Part shown: piece after piece, positions 32,514 through 44,564 of the stretch
Numbering within the stretch: position 1 is the first letter of the stretch
Layout: the number at the start of each line of letters is the position of its first letter
Source of the DNA: Coprinellus micaceus
Lineage: Eukaryota; Basidiomycota; Agaricomycetes; Agaricales; Psathyrellaceae
Length of the DNA: 64,000 nt
Reading direction: 5' to 3'
NCBI GenBank assembly: GCA_951394405.1
Contig: OX596341.1
Location: 1,922,001 to 1,986,000 of the forward strand
Made by a program: the position numbers and the translations under genes
The notes under the pieces: generated by a model
The model's database searches: none
The model's input: the letters and a program-made list of their open reading frames with translations, nothing else
Told to the model about the DNA's origin: nothing

Positions 32514-33351
32514 TCAGATTCCGATAACAGTCTTAAAGGCCTCGTAACAGCTGAGGATCTGACGCCGATTATCGAGAGGCTTCATTCCCTCGCTATACCT
32601 ACGAGTAGGGCGAGGAACTGGTGGTTGACAGGATGTGACTAAAGTGGGGGTGGGGGGGTAGGTGCCCTGGGCCACGTGCTGTAGCAGGTCTACTGTGACG
32701 GGAATTTTGTAGAATGTAGGCGTTGTGCCCACCATGGTGATCCCGGCCATTATCTTGGTTAATGTTTCAACGATGTACGATAGGGGGGAAAGTGCTAAGG
32801 CTCACCTTTTCGTTAAGCGGTTCCATGTCGGCTTTGACCCTCTGTTCATTGTTCACGCCAAATGCCGCTATAGCTTCTGCAATCAGCTGAGCTTCAGGGT
32901 CCGCGCCTTCACCCTCCTCGAAACGTTTGTCCTCTTGAACGAGTAGAAGGATGTCGTTTTGGTCACGGTCGACGATGCAGACATCGGTTTGCGCGTGCTT
33001 GAACTCGCCACAGATCAAAAGGCTCAAGTCCTTCCGAGTGCGAGCAACGCGATTGCGTCTAGCGTAGCCGAGGGCTCTGAATAGCCCAGCTGCAAAGTCA
33101 TCGACCGCAGATTCGCCTGTGCGAGGTGTCATCGCCATGTCTAGCAAATTGAGGAGCTCAGCATTCGTATCGTTGACCGCTTGTGCTGCATCGAGGGAGG
33201 TAAGGAGCTCTGGGTCGACCTGTGGCTGCGGTAAAGCTTGGACTCCAAAAAACGTGGGGGCGCTCTGACGAAGACATTCGATGTGGTATGAAGCTAGCTC
33301 GTTTCTTGTCCAGTCGCTTCCAGACTTGGCGGAGCGAATCAAGTTTGCCAT
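32514..33351 (-). CDS. Basidiomycete orphan protein, possibly PD-(D/E)XK nuclease-like (261 aa)
   Basis: Two exons, 33351-32806 and 32753-32514, join in phase zero (MEPLNEK to IMAGITMVG). The start MANLIRSAKSGSDWTRNELA and blocks such as SAVDDFAAGLFRALGYARR, LSLLICGEFKHAQTDVCIVD, DILLLVQEDKR, GTTPTFYKIPVTVDLL and RRYSEGMKPLDNRRQILSCY belong to a family I recall as a conserved hypothetical protein widespread in agaricomycetes. The order D (in QTDVCIVD), a beta-strand (ILLLVQ), then ExK-like EDK fits a restriction-endonuclease-like core; this is inference, not a known assignment. The gene sits exactly where, by comparison with the decayed flanks at 33605-34045, an amidohydrolase coding region would be expected. 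Confidence 0.8.
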
Positions 33352-33604
33352 GTTGATGGTGGTTGTGACCAAGGGTCGTGGCCGCAGGTGGCCGCAAGCT
33401 TTGACCAGGACCAAAGCGATCCCACGAGTCACGACGACTGTCACGTGGCAAGTCTCCGGGGTCCTACTTCCAAACCTGGAGGTATCCCCGGAGGTAGCTG
33501 GGGTTTAGGTAAGAAATGGCGGTGTCTGCTGCAAGGTCTACGATTTCGCAAATAGCTGTAATCTTTGATCATTTATTTCTTAGGTACATAGCGGTGCATA
33601 AAGT

Positions 33605-33715
33605 CCACAACCGGAACCATGCGCAAGGCAAGCCGCGTTGGGAGCCCGCCATCATTATGTAGTTCACCATCATGCACAGGGACCTATGACACGGGCGCCT
33701 ATCATTCCGATTGCC
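33605..33715 (-). pseudogene. Relic of the amidohydrolase 5' region
   Basis: Resembles the sequence just upstream of the intact amidohydrolase at 39020-41544 (41555-41640): shared GCGTTGGGA, GCCATCAT, CACCATCATGC-like and ACGGGCGCCTATCA strings, same order and strand. Similarity fades near the expected start codon, and no amidohydrolase body follows. Confidence 0.6.
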
Positions 33716-33904
33716 ACCAGAATAGACACACGAATTGAATCGCGCGATTTTCTGCAGGGCCCAGGGTGTGGTGAGACGTTTCGATGGACTCGATGGGCGT
33801 TGAAGTGAAAATTAAATCCGCTGGACTATGAAAGGATAGTTTGACCAGTATCCCCTACAAGTCCAGCCGCTTGAAATATATATTGTCCTAATTATACCGC
33901 ACGC

Positions 33905-34045
33905 CGTAGCTCTACATGTCCAAATAACACCCAAACCTCTCCCTCTCCCTCTCAAACCCAACACCACAAAGCCCTCGTCATCCCAACCCCAACCTTACAA
34001 AAGAAGATATCCAGACTCACCACAATGCCAAAGTTTAAGATACGC
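33905..34045 (-). pseudogene. Relic of the FAD-oxidase 3' end
   Basis: Nearly the same as 41765-41895, the last two exons of the intact FAD oxidase. It keeps the TGGCATTGTG/GTGAGTCTG splice donor, CCAAATAACACCCAAACCTC and the penultimate intron length, but the final acceptor TGTAG is changed to TGTTG. Together with the relic at 33605-33715 it shows that an oxidase-amidohydrolase gene pair once stood here. Confidence 0.75.
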
Positions 34046-34189
34046 ACAACGCCGACATTTGGGGTGTTCGCGCGCCTCAGCAACTACAAACCTTGATCAC
34101 AGCCATTATCCATGGAGGATACATGGGCTACTTCGACCCTCGCCGACCTACATACTGGCTCGTCAATTGAAATACTATGTCCTGTCGCT

Positions 34190-37100
34190 TTATCCCCTTA
34201 TCTTCCACCCGTCACCCTTCCGAGCGCCCTTCCCCACACCGCCTATGGCTTCTCTGACCACTAGCCAGAGCCCTGTGCTGCAGACAATGTCCTTGATTTC
34301 TTCCGCTGTGAGCGTCAGGCCGTAGTAAGACTCGTTGTGGTCGCCTCTCTTGGCTCCCGGCTGCCCCACGAGCCCTTCTCGTTTGACGAGCGTCATTCGC
34401 TCAACCTCGACGTCGGGAAGCGGAAAGGGAATCTTGAGCATGGCCACAACCTTCGGATGATGCGGCGTCGGCGACAGGACACCAACCTTCAGCCTCAGCG
34501 TCGCCTCTTTCTCCCCCTTCTCTTCTTCACTGCCGCCAGCTTCACCGAGCCCCATCGTCCCGGGTTCCCGGGTGATGGCTGGCGACGTTTGCGTCGCCAT
34601 ATTACCCCAACTGGCGTACGAATAGCTTGGTGCTTGGGCGACTCCGATCTTGCGAACCCTGAGAGTGCACACCCAGGGCGTCTCCGAGTCTTCCGGATGG
34701 TTGTCGTCATCATCATCGCCACCGCCATAATCCAGCACATGCCCCGCTTCCGCGGCCTGCACACCCTTCCCAACCACCGGACCTTTTGCTCGACCTTTTG
34801 TCCTTGCCCTCACCCACTCAAACCGCACATCGAATTCTCCGCCCACCCGTGGGCCGAGGGCCAAGTTTGGCGGGCGGTAGTCCCCTCGGGGAGGAACACT
34901 CCTTTTCTTAAGCCACTTCACCGCTAGCCATACATACACTTCCGCCCTCTCATTCTCATTCGCCTGATCCTGAGCGACGAAGTCTCCCGACGAAGGTCCC
35001 ACCAAGGTCGTAGAACTTGTCCCTGATGCAATGGAGTCGCCTTCCAATAAGGCGGATCCAGCCTTCAAAGCCATACTCTCTCTTCCCGTTGAGGTGGTGG
35101 TTCGTTTGACAGCGGTGGGGCTTTTTCCATCCCTCAAGCCATCTGAATCTCCGTCCTCGCCAATGATTTCCAACCCGAGATTGACCGCCGTTGCTTCTTC
35201 CTCCGTCTGGGGGTGGAAGGCCAAGATGTATCTCGCTTGTGTACCCAATATCGGAGGGCGGAGTTGCAATTGGAGCATGGATTCTTGGACAGGGCTGGGA
35301 CTCCCAACCGCACTGCTAGCGGCTCGCATAGCATCATCAATATCGACGCTATCTTGACCGAGCGGTGTTTGGACTACCCCGCTGGGTTCCATGGCCACTC
35401 CGGAACCAGTACTTGCCTGGGTGGTTTGGCCCATCTCTTCTGCATCATGGGGGCGTGTACCTTTGTTCGTACTGAACCACCGTCTCATTGCAGAGAAACG
35501 TTTGGGGGGTTGAGGAACAGCTATGTTTGAACTGCCAGTCAAGGGCGGTGGCTTACCGACTGTGGAACGCCTGGAAGAGAGGAGGGTAGGAGACAGCACT
35601 TTCCGTAGGTGGGGCTGAGGTGAGGTCTGTAGCTGAGGCTGGGGAAGGCCCGGAAGGGTGTTTGCTGACGGCGTAATAGTTCGGCTTGATTCGGGGGGTG
35701 GTATATCCTGCTTGGTCGCGTTCGGAGGTGTGAGCACAACAGACCCTGTGCTGTCCACGGTGACCCACGTCGCTCGGCCCTTCGCTTCTTGCTTCCCAGA
35801 CTCACTTCCCTCCCCCCAAACCTCCACAGGCTCGAAGACAGCGAGGTCAACGAGTTCCATCCCCCTTTTCTGAAATTTCGTGACCTTAGCGTCTGTTCCA
35901 GCGTCCGTGATCATGTTGGTCAGAACGTTGTGCGCTTGAAGGTTGTATAAGGGAATGATGCGACGACGAGAACCTCTCTCGGGTCCCTCTCTCTCAGTGA
36001 CCAGAGTGCTCGCGGTAGATGATGCATCGTAAGCAGAGACCAATGTTTCCGCACTTGAAGCGTACGTCCTGTTATAGTTCATTTGCGGGGCTCGGGGAGG
36101 CACTAGCTGAACCTGGACGTTGAGGGGGTGGTTGCTTTTCGACGGTGGGGGTCGCACAAATATGAACGTCTAATACGATATCAGCACCCAAGCCTTTGCT
36201 CGATGGTGCAGTGCCCACCTCATTCATCGTTTTAGACCCGGCACTCTTCTCCTTCTCTGTGGGTCTTCGATACCCCTCGTCCTCCTTGACTTTCTTCTGG
36301 TCTTGTGCTTGTGTGAAGAGATCCTCGTCCGCTTCGTTAACGGTAAAGAGAGGATCAAAATAAGTCGCAAATTGAGTCGGGGGCTGTACCATCGTTTGGG
36401 ATGGTCCCTCCAACTCCTCAACCCCAAAGTCACGGCCACTTTTGTAATGCGTACGACCTAGAGGTGAACGAGCTCCAGATGTCACGTTTTCTGCCCCTTC
36501 ATCTGGCACCATAGTGCTAGTTTTCGCACCAAGAAGATGTATTTGAGGGTCCTCGACGCGCCTTGTGCTTCCGGTTTCGTCTGATCGAACCGTGAGGACT
36601 GTTGTCCCCGCGGCAGAGCTCCCTGCTGCCATTTCATCGAACGAAAGGGAAGCGACGCCTGAAGGAACCTCTGAGCATAGACACAAGACCGAGGAGATAG
36701 CATTTACCATGCCGGACAGAAATTCCGCAGAGTTGTGAAACTTCGGATTCATTCATGTTTCTCAGCGTGGTCGATACACTAGCCCGTTGCTCCTCTGCGA
36801 GTGCGTCAGTGCTTGGTCGAGACATAATGGATTTTATCGAACCCTTACCGGAGCTTGGCTCAGTGACGGTGCATTTGCCGACTAGGTATGTCCAGTCATC
36901 GTCGTGGCTCAAAGAAAAGTTTAATCCAGTCTACAAAGCTCGGTCAGAAAAATCGTTTTGTAGGTCACCGGAACAACCTTCACCTTCGTGAGCAGAAACC
37001 GGTTGATGGTGTCGCAAGGGTGGAAGGACTGTGGTGCGGTGAGAAGGGGTATAACGATACTGGATTTTTCAAGGCTGACCTCTTGGCTCGAGTCATCAGG

Positions 37101-38599
37101 AAAGGAGCTGATGCTTATGTCCGAGTTTTTCTCAACAGAATCAGAAGGGCCTCCGCCACCACCTTGAGGTTCTCCTAACGATGAGTTGGGATGCTCACCG
37201 CTGCTGCTTCCGCCCGGTCTTTCACCTCCAGGACGGCTCCTATTTGAATCTGGAGATTGGAATGAACCATCCTTGGATCCACTTGGATCATGGCCTTTGG
37301 AGAACGGAGTGCCCTTACGCTTCTCTTGCGCACGGAAGGGCTCGGAAAAATCCAGTTTGAACCCTCTCAAGAAAAGAGTTTGATCTTGTGAGCCGTCAAC
37401 ACTCGACCGTCCAACGAATGCGTCGAATGTTCCCAATGATCTCCACGCAAAGGTCGGCTGGGCGGGTAGTCGAGAACCTGAGTCGTCGGCATGAGGGCCG
37501 GTCATCCTCACTAGACGAGGAACGTGAAGAGGATGCATCACAGGGTCCGTAAAAGCGGCCAGTCCCCAGGTCTCGCTCTTGATGCACCCACTGATGATGT
37601 AAAGTGCTTCGTGGTTGTCTATCGGCCGTATGCTGTTGGCATATACGTATATGAGCCCTGCATGTCGAGAAATGAACTCGCGAAGGTCCATCCTATCGCT
37701 TTCATCGAGCTCTTCTAGCCTTCCTGCCGACGTCATGGCGAGCACTGCCCCCTGCTTATGGGGCTCGAGGTGGTGAAACTCAAACCGTGCAATGGTCCTG
37801 AAAGGTCATCAGGATGAGTGGAGTAGATGGAGGAGAACAAAACTCACTGATTGTCGGATTCATACACAGTTTCGGACCACGCCCCCCGTACGACGGATTC
37901 GCCTTGAACTAGCTCATTTGGCTCAGTAAATGGCGAAGGCTTCGAAAGGGTGTGGTATGGAATATCGTAGGATGAAGCTGAAGGGCTGTTACGGATGAAC
38001 TCCTCGTCATCCCATACGTTGAAGATCTTTCTGAAGCCACCTTCGATACTAAAGATCCCAACATCTCCTATAACAACGCCTACTCCGTCCCTGGTGGGCC
38101 TGCGAGGCCTTGGCTTCCAACATGGTAAGCCTTTGCCTGCGTGCAGCATCGCGGAGACGTATGCTTCCCCCGGTGTCTTCATGGGAAGTGGTGGGTCCGA
38201 GTCCTCGCCCATGTTGGACTACGAGAGGCAAGAGTCATCAATTGCGTACCTTCAGTTGACCATAGATGGCATACGCACTAGCAGGAAGCTATCCTTGGCT
38301 CCAGGATCTTGTGAGATAATCCTGAAGGGTCGTAGGATCCGTTGTACGAGAGTTCGCAACTCCATCGCGTTCCAATAAAACGAGATAGCGCCCGAGGGCA
38401 GCACACCAGTGTCCCCAGTGGATCCCGAAGCGCCGTCGGAAGGAGGTGCAGTGAAGACGTTGCTCGTATAGCTGTACGTTGTGCTGTACATGTTACCACC
38501 CACCACACGGGTATCGACCGTGCCAATGGCCGCAGATTGCGAACCCCCAAGCATATCGAGCCTCGCTTGGGGGCCGTCGTCAGCCCTTGGGTTAGACAT
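34190..38599 (-). CDS. Large basidiomycete protein, apparent fusion of two orphan families (1,386 aa)
   Basis: Six exons join in phase: 38599-38279, 38218-37848, 37797-36984, 36930-36708, 36670-36219, 36169-34190. The N-terminal half has the blocks MYSTTYSYTSNVF, EDSDPPLPMKTPGEAYVSAM, RKIFNVWDDEEFIRN, ARFEFHHLEPHKQGAVLAM, LIYVYANSIRPIDNHEALYI, ISGCIKSETWGLAAF and SLSHDDDWTYLV. I recall this as an agaricomycete conserved hypothetical family, often lineage-expanded. The C-terminal half has RRIIPLYNLQAHNVLTNMIT, DAGTDAKVTKFQKRGMELVD and AVFEPVEVWGE, then a proline/serine-rich part and a charged WEVR-like WLAVKWLKKRS region; I recall this as a separate fungal hypothetical family. No enzymatic motif. 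Either a true fusion or two genes with an unrecognised boundary near 36.7 kb; the clean phases favour one gene. Function unknown. Confidence 0.65.
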
Positions 38600-39019
38600 G
38601 GGCGCAATATTAGGGGAGAGAAGAGGGGACAAATGCTGTGCGCAGGGCGCCGGAGAGCGCCCAAGAACGCCACGAACACGTGGATTTACCACTTGCGACA
38701 ACTTTGGGACCGTCCCCTCCCGCTGGGTTCACGTCTGCCATCGCGTAGTGAACAGGAGGATATTAGCATCGCAAACCATTAGACCACCTTCAACGAGTCG
38801 CTTATGGCTTGATGTCGAAAAATGGAGGGGATTCATAGAGGAAGAGGAAGAAAAGATGGCTGAAGAAGTTGAACGCAGTGGGAACGTACGCGGCAATTGC
38901 CGGGAACACGAGTATGTCCAAGCAAACAAGTGATTTTGAATGTGGATATATCTTAGCACCGAGGGTCACTTATTTGGGTCAATTGCCCAGGTGGCACCCA
39001 GAACCGGAATTCAAACAAG
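38600..39019. other. Intergenic
   Basis: Upstream region of the preceding minus-strand gene and downstream region of the amidohydrolase gene. No gene or repeat seen. Confidence 0.5.
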
Positions 39020-41544
39020 TCATAGTACCCCATAAGCAATCTGTCCGTCTACCACAGTCGCCTGGACCTGTGCCTTCAGAATGTCCCCGAACTCGCTGTC
39101 CTCATTCATGATGTCACGGTCAAGGACCACGAAGTCAGCCTTCTTACCGGGCTCGAGGCTACCCAATTCGTTCTCAGCGAACGAGGCATACGCAGGGTCC
39201 CAGGTCATGCCTTTGAGCGCTTCCGCGCGGGTGAGCCTCTCGGAGGGGTACCTGAGGAAGGATTCTCAGTGAAACTGGGCAGGTGAGGGGGTGAGTGAAC
39301 TAACCATCCTCCTGTACCGTGAGGTGACGTCCCCGAAGAACTATAAAGTCTCGATACAGCAGCGTAGAAGCCAAGTAGAGGGTTTACACCTTCAACAGGG
39401 AAGTCGGACCCGAGTGGAAGTACGTGATTGGGTGAAGCCCTGGGATGGAATAAGCAGCAGCGTAGAGACGACGTGAGGCCCGGACTAACTGCAACAATGT
39501 TTGGTAGGCATAGGCGCCCTTGATGCGCTCAGGACCCTACACAGTGGGGTCAGAACTATCATAATTCCAAGGGCTACCATTGACGCACCAAACGCGTTTC
39601 AGCGTACCACATATCTGAGGTCCTGTAACCCGCGATGAGATTTAACCTGGACCTTGGCTCTGCTTTGCCACTCACGCATGTGTGGGCTGAACACTGGCGA
39701 TGACTGTATTGGAAAAGGGCCGTTAAAAAGGAGGTAGAGCATGAGTTTCTCGAACTACTCACTGCCGAGTCTCCCGATTCTCTCGTTGAGGTCATGTTCC
39801 TCGAATATTTGGGCATGCTCTATTCTAGGCCGGGCCTCGCGAGCATTGTACTTGGGCTCCCCGTCGTCACCCTTCAAAGATAGTTGCGCCTCCAAGATGT
39901 CCAGAACTGCCTTGTTAGCACGGTCACCTATGCAATGGATGTTCTGGCAATATTTAGCACCCAGCGTCTATAAAAGACGTGACGAGCTCACCGTCTGCCA
40001 CCCGTCCTCCCAGAACTTAGCCACAAGACTTTTGAGCTGCTCTGGTTGGGTTTGCATGATTCCCTTTGTCCCCGGGTTGTCTGAATAGGGTTCGAGTAAC
40101 GCGGCACCCCAAGACCCGAGAGCACCTATAATGCAATGAAGAATGAGCTCGGCTATTCGGCTCGACGAGCGAGGAAGGTGCACCGTCTGTGAACATCTTC
40201 ACTGCTCTAAAGTTTAGCCTGCCGTGCTTTCCATAGTTATGAAGCTTGGGATAAGTTGCGGTATCGTTGCCCCAGTACTCCGTCGAAGACGAGTACCCCA
40301 TCAGGTACATCCGAAGTGGGAGCTTGCCTTCCTCTGCTATCCTAACAGAAACCATCAAATTTAGTTTTACCCCGCAGTAAAAGTGGAAAGCGCTCACTTT
40401 CGGTAGAAGGCAATGGATCGAGAGTCTGTCGCAGCGTCGTGTATTGAGGTAAGCCCGTACTTCAAAGCTAACTCCGCCGTCTGGTCGAAATATTCTTGGA
40501 TCGTAGTGTCAGACCATTCAGGGGAAGGGATCAGGTTCATTGCCTTATCCATGAACACTCCTGGAGCCCAAGATATTCAGGGTTACTATGAAGTCGCAAT
40601 AACCAGCAATGTAACTTACCTGTCGCCTTCCTGTCTTTATGCCTAATGACCTTTCCACCGTCTCTCTCAATCTCATGATCCCTGGAAGGCGGGGGGAGAA
40701 CGCCACTCTCCTCCATGATCTCCAGAACGCGATTCGGAACCCACTTCGCGTGGACGTCGATTCTGCTCAACGAGATAGGCCGACCTCGGAGGACGGGAGA
40801 CTTGTCCAAGTCTTCCTACGTCCAAATGAGTACATACGACAGACCCCCCGCGAGAACGGGTGGCATAGCACTCACCGCCGTTGGAAACTCCGCCCCCTCG
40901 CCCCCATTCCACTTCGTCTGATCCCACCCCATCCCCTCAATCCACCTCTCCCTATCATCCCTCACCTCCGGACGACTCAAAACATACTCCTCCAAAATCC
41001 TAACAACGTCCTCCAGAGACGTGGTCTCCACAAGCGGAAGGTCGAGCATCTGCCCGTTCTGGATAACGTGTGCATGCGCGTCTGTGAATCCGGGGTACAG
41101 AGCTTGGTCTGGGTGGAGGTGGATGGTTTTTGGGGGAGGGGTTAGTTTGCTGAGTGCCCTCGAGAGGGTGCTGAGAGGATTGAGTGGTGAGGAGAGCGTT
41201 TGACCCCCGAGTATGGAGGGCACGCGACCGACGATGTCGTCCAACCATCCGTATGTCTTCGATGTGGCCCTCGTCACGTCCCCTAACCGCACATTCACAT
41301 CAGTACCCATATCCCCAACCACCCAGACGCGCGCCGACGCACCGTACGACCCAACAGCAACAACCCGATCCCCCGCCACCCCCAAACACTCAACTCGAGC
41401 TGGTGACGCGACAGTATATATCCGCTGCGTCGGCGAGCACACAACGAAGGCGTCCCCTCCGGGACCTCCCTGTCTCGTCACAGTCCATGAGACCAATGCA
41501 GCCGTCGTCGTGAGCAGACCGAGGAACAGGGACTTGAGCGACAT
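39020..41544 (-). CDS. YtcJ-like amidohydrolase, copy 1
   Basis: Metal-dependent hydrolase of the Amidohydro_3/YtcJ type; family substrates are amides or N-acyl compounds, actual substrate unknown. The start MSLKSLFLGLLTTTAALVSW is a hydrophobic signal anchor or signal peptide. Metal-site landmarks: LYPGFTDAHAHVIQNG, NIHCIGDRANKAVLD, RPRIEHAQIFE, and LGSDFPVEGVNPLLGFYA, with the C-terminal LEPGKKADFVVLDRDIM barrel-closing motif. About eight introns, all joined in phase with consensus sites; the reading frame is intact to the stop at 39020. One intron lies after GTSPHGTGGW and is absent from copy 2. Neighbour upstream, same strand, is an FAD oxidase; a decayed copy of the same pair lies at 33.6-34.0 kb. 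Confidence 0.9.
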
Positions 41545-41767
41545 GGTCGCTCGAGGCAAAAGTCGCGTTGGGACCCCCATCATTGGTTCGCCATCATGCG
41601 CACGGACCCAAGCCACGGGCGCCTATCACTCTTTCTATTCTTGGCCACTACATCATCTGCCTTGCATGAATCCGATTCGTCAGGAACGGGGAGCATGAAC
41701 TGCGTGAAAGCCTGATACGTGTATATGGTGAGGGATAGATATAGGTCCTATTCGTGCCCCACACGCT
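41545..41767. promoter_or_regulatory. Oxidase-amidohydrolase intergenic region
   Basis: Only about 220 bases separate the oxidase stop from the amidohydrolase ATG on the same strand. This interval must hold the amidohydrolase promoter and is the part preserved in the relic at 33605-33715 and in front of the pseudogene at 55395. Confidence 0.5.
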
Positions 41768-44405
41768 CTACAAATCCAAATAACACCCAAACCTCTCACT
41801 CTCCCTCTCAAACCCAACTACACCCCAAAGTCCTCGTCAGCCCAAGCCCCACCTCACAACTTCACAAACAAAAAGAATTCAGACTCACCACAATGCCAAC
41901 AATCTAACAGATGGTCCGGGTCACTACGCGCAGGGCTTATCAGTAACACACCCACGATACCCCAAATTTCGTGGAGAGAACTCACTACTTCCGCTTCACC
42001 TCCAAAAGCCTCTCATACCCCGCACCCCAAAAGACACCCTCCCACCCCTCCTCATACACATCCGCCTCATTCACATACGCCGCCCCTCCCCCTCCCCCCG
42101 TAACACTCCTCAACCTCCCCAAACTCTCCCTCGCCCTCACATGCGCACCCCGCACCTCCCCCACCCCCGCATCCCACCCCCACGTCTCCACATTCGTCAC
42201 ATGCCACACGCTCTCCCTCCACGCCCTATTCACACTCGTCTTCCCTTCTGGGTCAAGGACGGAGAAGGGCGTGGTCATGAGGATGATGACCCCCGGGGCG
42301 GTGGTGACGGTGTTCGCGTGAATGAGCGCGGAGACGACGTTCACGCGTGAGGAGGGCGTGGATAAGGAGGATGTGGGGACGAGGAGGGAGGAGAGGGCGA
42401 GGTTCTTTCCCACTGAGGCGACGAATTTGGAGGTGAAGACGTTAAAAAAAGAGAGCCAGGTTGGGAAGACTTTCTGTATGAACACAACATCCTTATCCTC
42501 AGCTTTTAGACTCCTGCCCCATTCAACAAGAGGTGCGATAGCGCTCCCTCTCCACATCCCCTCCTCCCCACCCCCATCCACCTCTTCATGACCTTTTGCA
42601 AAAGTCTCAGGATCCTTAGGGTTCACAAGCACCATAACGTCTTTCGTCACATACCCACCCCACCCCTCCCGCGCCAACCACACACTCGCATCCGCGAACA
42701 GTGTCCACGCCTCCCTCGTCCGCTTCGCCGAGACCTCAGCGTCGGGGGATCCCCAGGAGAGGATGAGGGTCTGAAGGGTGACTGGGGGCGAGGCGAGGAC
42801 CGTCGCGGAGAGGACGACGCCGAATGTACCCCCGCCGCCTGATGTCGAAGAGGCACGATTTAAATTAGCTCAGAGAAAGAAGGGATTGGGGTAGGGATGG
42901 AAGACGAACCCCCACGCAACGCCCAGAAAAGGTCGGCGTTCTGGCACTCGTTCGCAACGCGTAGCTCGCCGTCGGGCGTCACCACCTCAAATTCGAGCTG
43001 CAGACAACGCGCGTTGGCCGCTTGTTATCAGAACAATTCTTCACCTGGATATACGTAGGAAATGGGAACGTACAACACGATCCGCACCCATCCCCATCGT
43101 ATTCGACAACGCACTATGCCCTCCACCCTGCAGCCACCCTCCGACGGCCCCAACGGACTTGTCGCTACCCCCAACAAGCGTAATGTTGTGCTTGTCCGCG
43201 AAGATGTGGGCTTCGTTCCATCGGACCCCGGCCTGTTTCAGTGAGTGTGGGTTCAGATTACGATGTGATGCGAACGAGGAGGGTTGGACTTACACCCATG
43301 GTCACCGCAGTGGAAGAGCCAACGACGCCGGGCGAGCATCCGCGGGGTATGAACTCGGGGTTGTACGATATCTATCACCGTATCAGTACCTCCTCTGGCC
43401 GAACAAGGCCTTCACCCGGGATCGTGATGTGGCAAAGTACACTCGACACACCTCTTGGAGGTTATGCATCTAAAAAGCGATTAGATCATCAGCTCAACCG
43501 AGTCGCAATCGCACCTAGAGAAAGGTAGAGGTAGGAGTACTACGTACCCATAGTCCCAATGACCCCGGGGCGGTGCTGCGTCCCTTGTAATCGTGCTAGG
43601 AGCGGAAAAAGCGGGGGTGATGTGAGTGAAACTGTCAACGTCGATGTCGAAGGGCCAAGGATGATTCTCGGGGCATCAACGGTTCTATGAATACCCATCA
43701 CTGGCCCCAAGTAGACTTGGCGTATTCGAAGATGCTATCTCCAAAGGCAATTATCCCACCGAAGCCGGGGTCAAAGATCCAAGAAATCTAAGCGCCCACA
43801 CATCCGTGTGTGGGAAAGAGATGTAAGGACGCAGAAAGGCTCACCCCGGTGTTCCGAATACTAAGTGGGACCCTTGTCCTCTTCGAAAACTCGAACGCAG
43901 CTTTCACGTCGTCCGCACTCTTTACGTCGATCTATATCAAGGAAGGGGAGGTTCCAAATAGACGGTGGTTAAGATCAATGAAATACGTGGAGAGGAGGAG
44001 TAAACATCAGACGCACGTAGTATGAAGGAAGGCTGCCAGATTTACACTGGGCGGCGTGTGTGGGTGCGTCGTCGTCCGGGTTCGACGAGTCGAGGAGACA
44101 GTGCTCCTGGGTGGCCTGGCAGGTCTCCCACTGGCTTTGGATGAAGGCCGTTGGGGTGTTGGTTCGAGAGACTGGGGTAGCAAGGTCAGAGGGAGGGAAT
44201 GAGGGAGAGAACGGGCCTGACCTTCGTCCAGATAGCTACTCCGTACGCCAACGCAAGCGGACGAGTTGAACTCGTCGTAGCACGGCTGCGCAAAGGGAAC
44301 GCTCTCATAGAGGCGCCCGCCGACCTGGTCGTGGAGCTGGGACCACCACTGCCAGTGGGGGGCGAGCGAGAGGTTGAGAGTGGGAAAGAGAGAAAGAGGC
44401 TCCAT
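41768..44405 (-). CDS. FAD-linked oxidase (FAD_binding_4 plus BBE)
   Basis: Flavin-dependent oxidoreductase of the vanillyl-alcohol/6-hydroxynicotine oxidase class; substrate unknown. Joined exons give [109 protein letters not shown] (FAD site), [14 protein letters not shown] with [17 protein letters not shown], and the BBE end [20 protein letters not shown], then [20 protein letters not shown]. About ten introns. The one before HDYKG (43596-43844, about 250 bases) is far longer than the rest. The ATG at 44405 gives no clear signal peptide, so an upstream exon is possible. The HDYKG histidine marks possible flavin attachment; the second attachment residue was not traced. Confidence 0.87.
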
Positions 44406-44564
44406 TGTATATGCTTCAACCTTGCGCCCATCTCGAGTTTAAGTACCCTGAAGCGTACTTGGGTTTTGTACCAGCGCCTATGAGGTGACATCAGAGTGGC
44501 GGCCCGGAGCGGAAAGAGAAATGATGTGAGTGATAAGTGGATCGATGCTCTTGCGTGGACAGCC
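44406..44564. promoter_or_regulatory. Short divergent promoter between oxidase and PCT1
   Basis: Only about 160 bases lie between the two start codons, so the promoters must overlap or one gene has an upstream exon. No specific site recognised. Confidence 0.4.
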
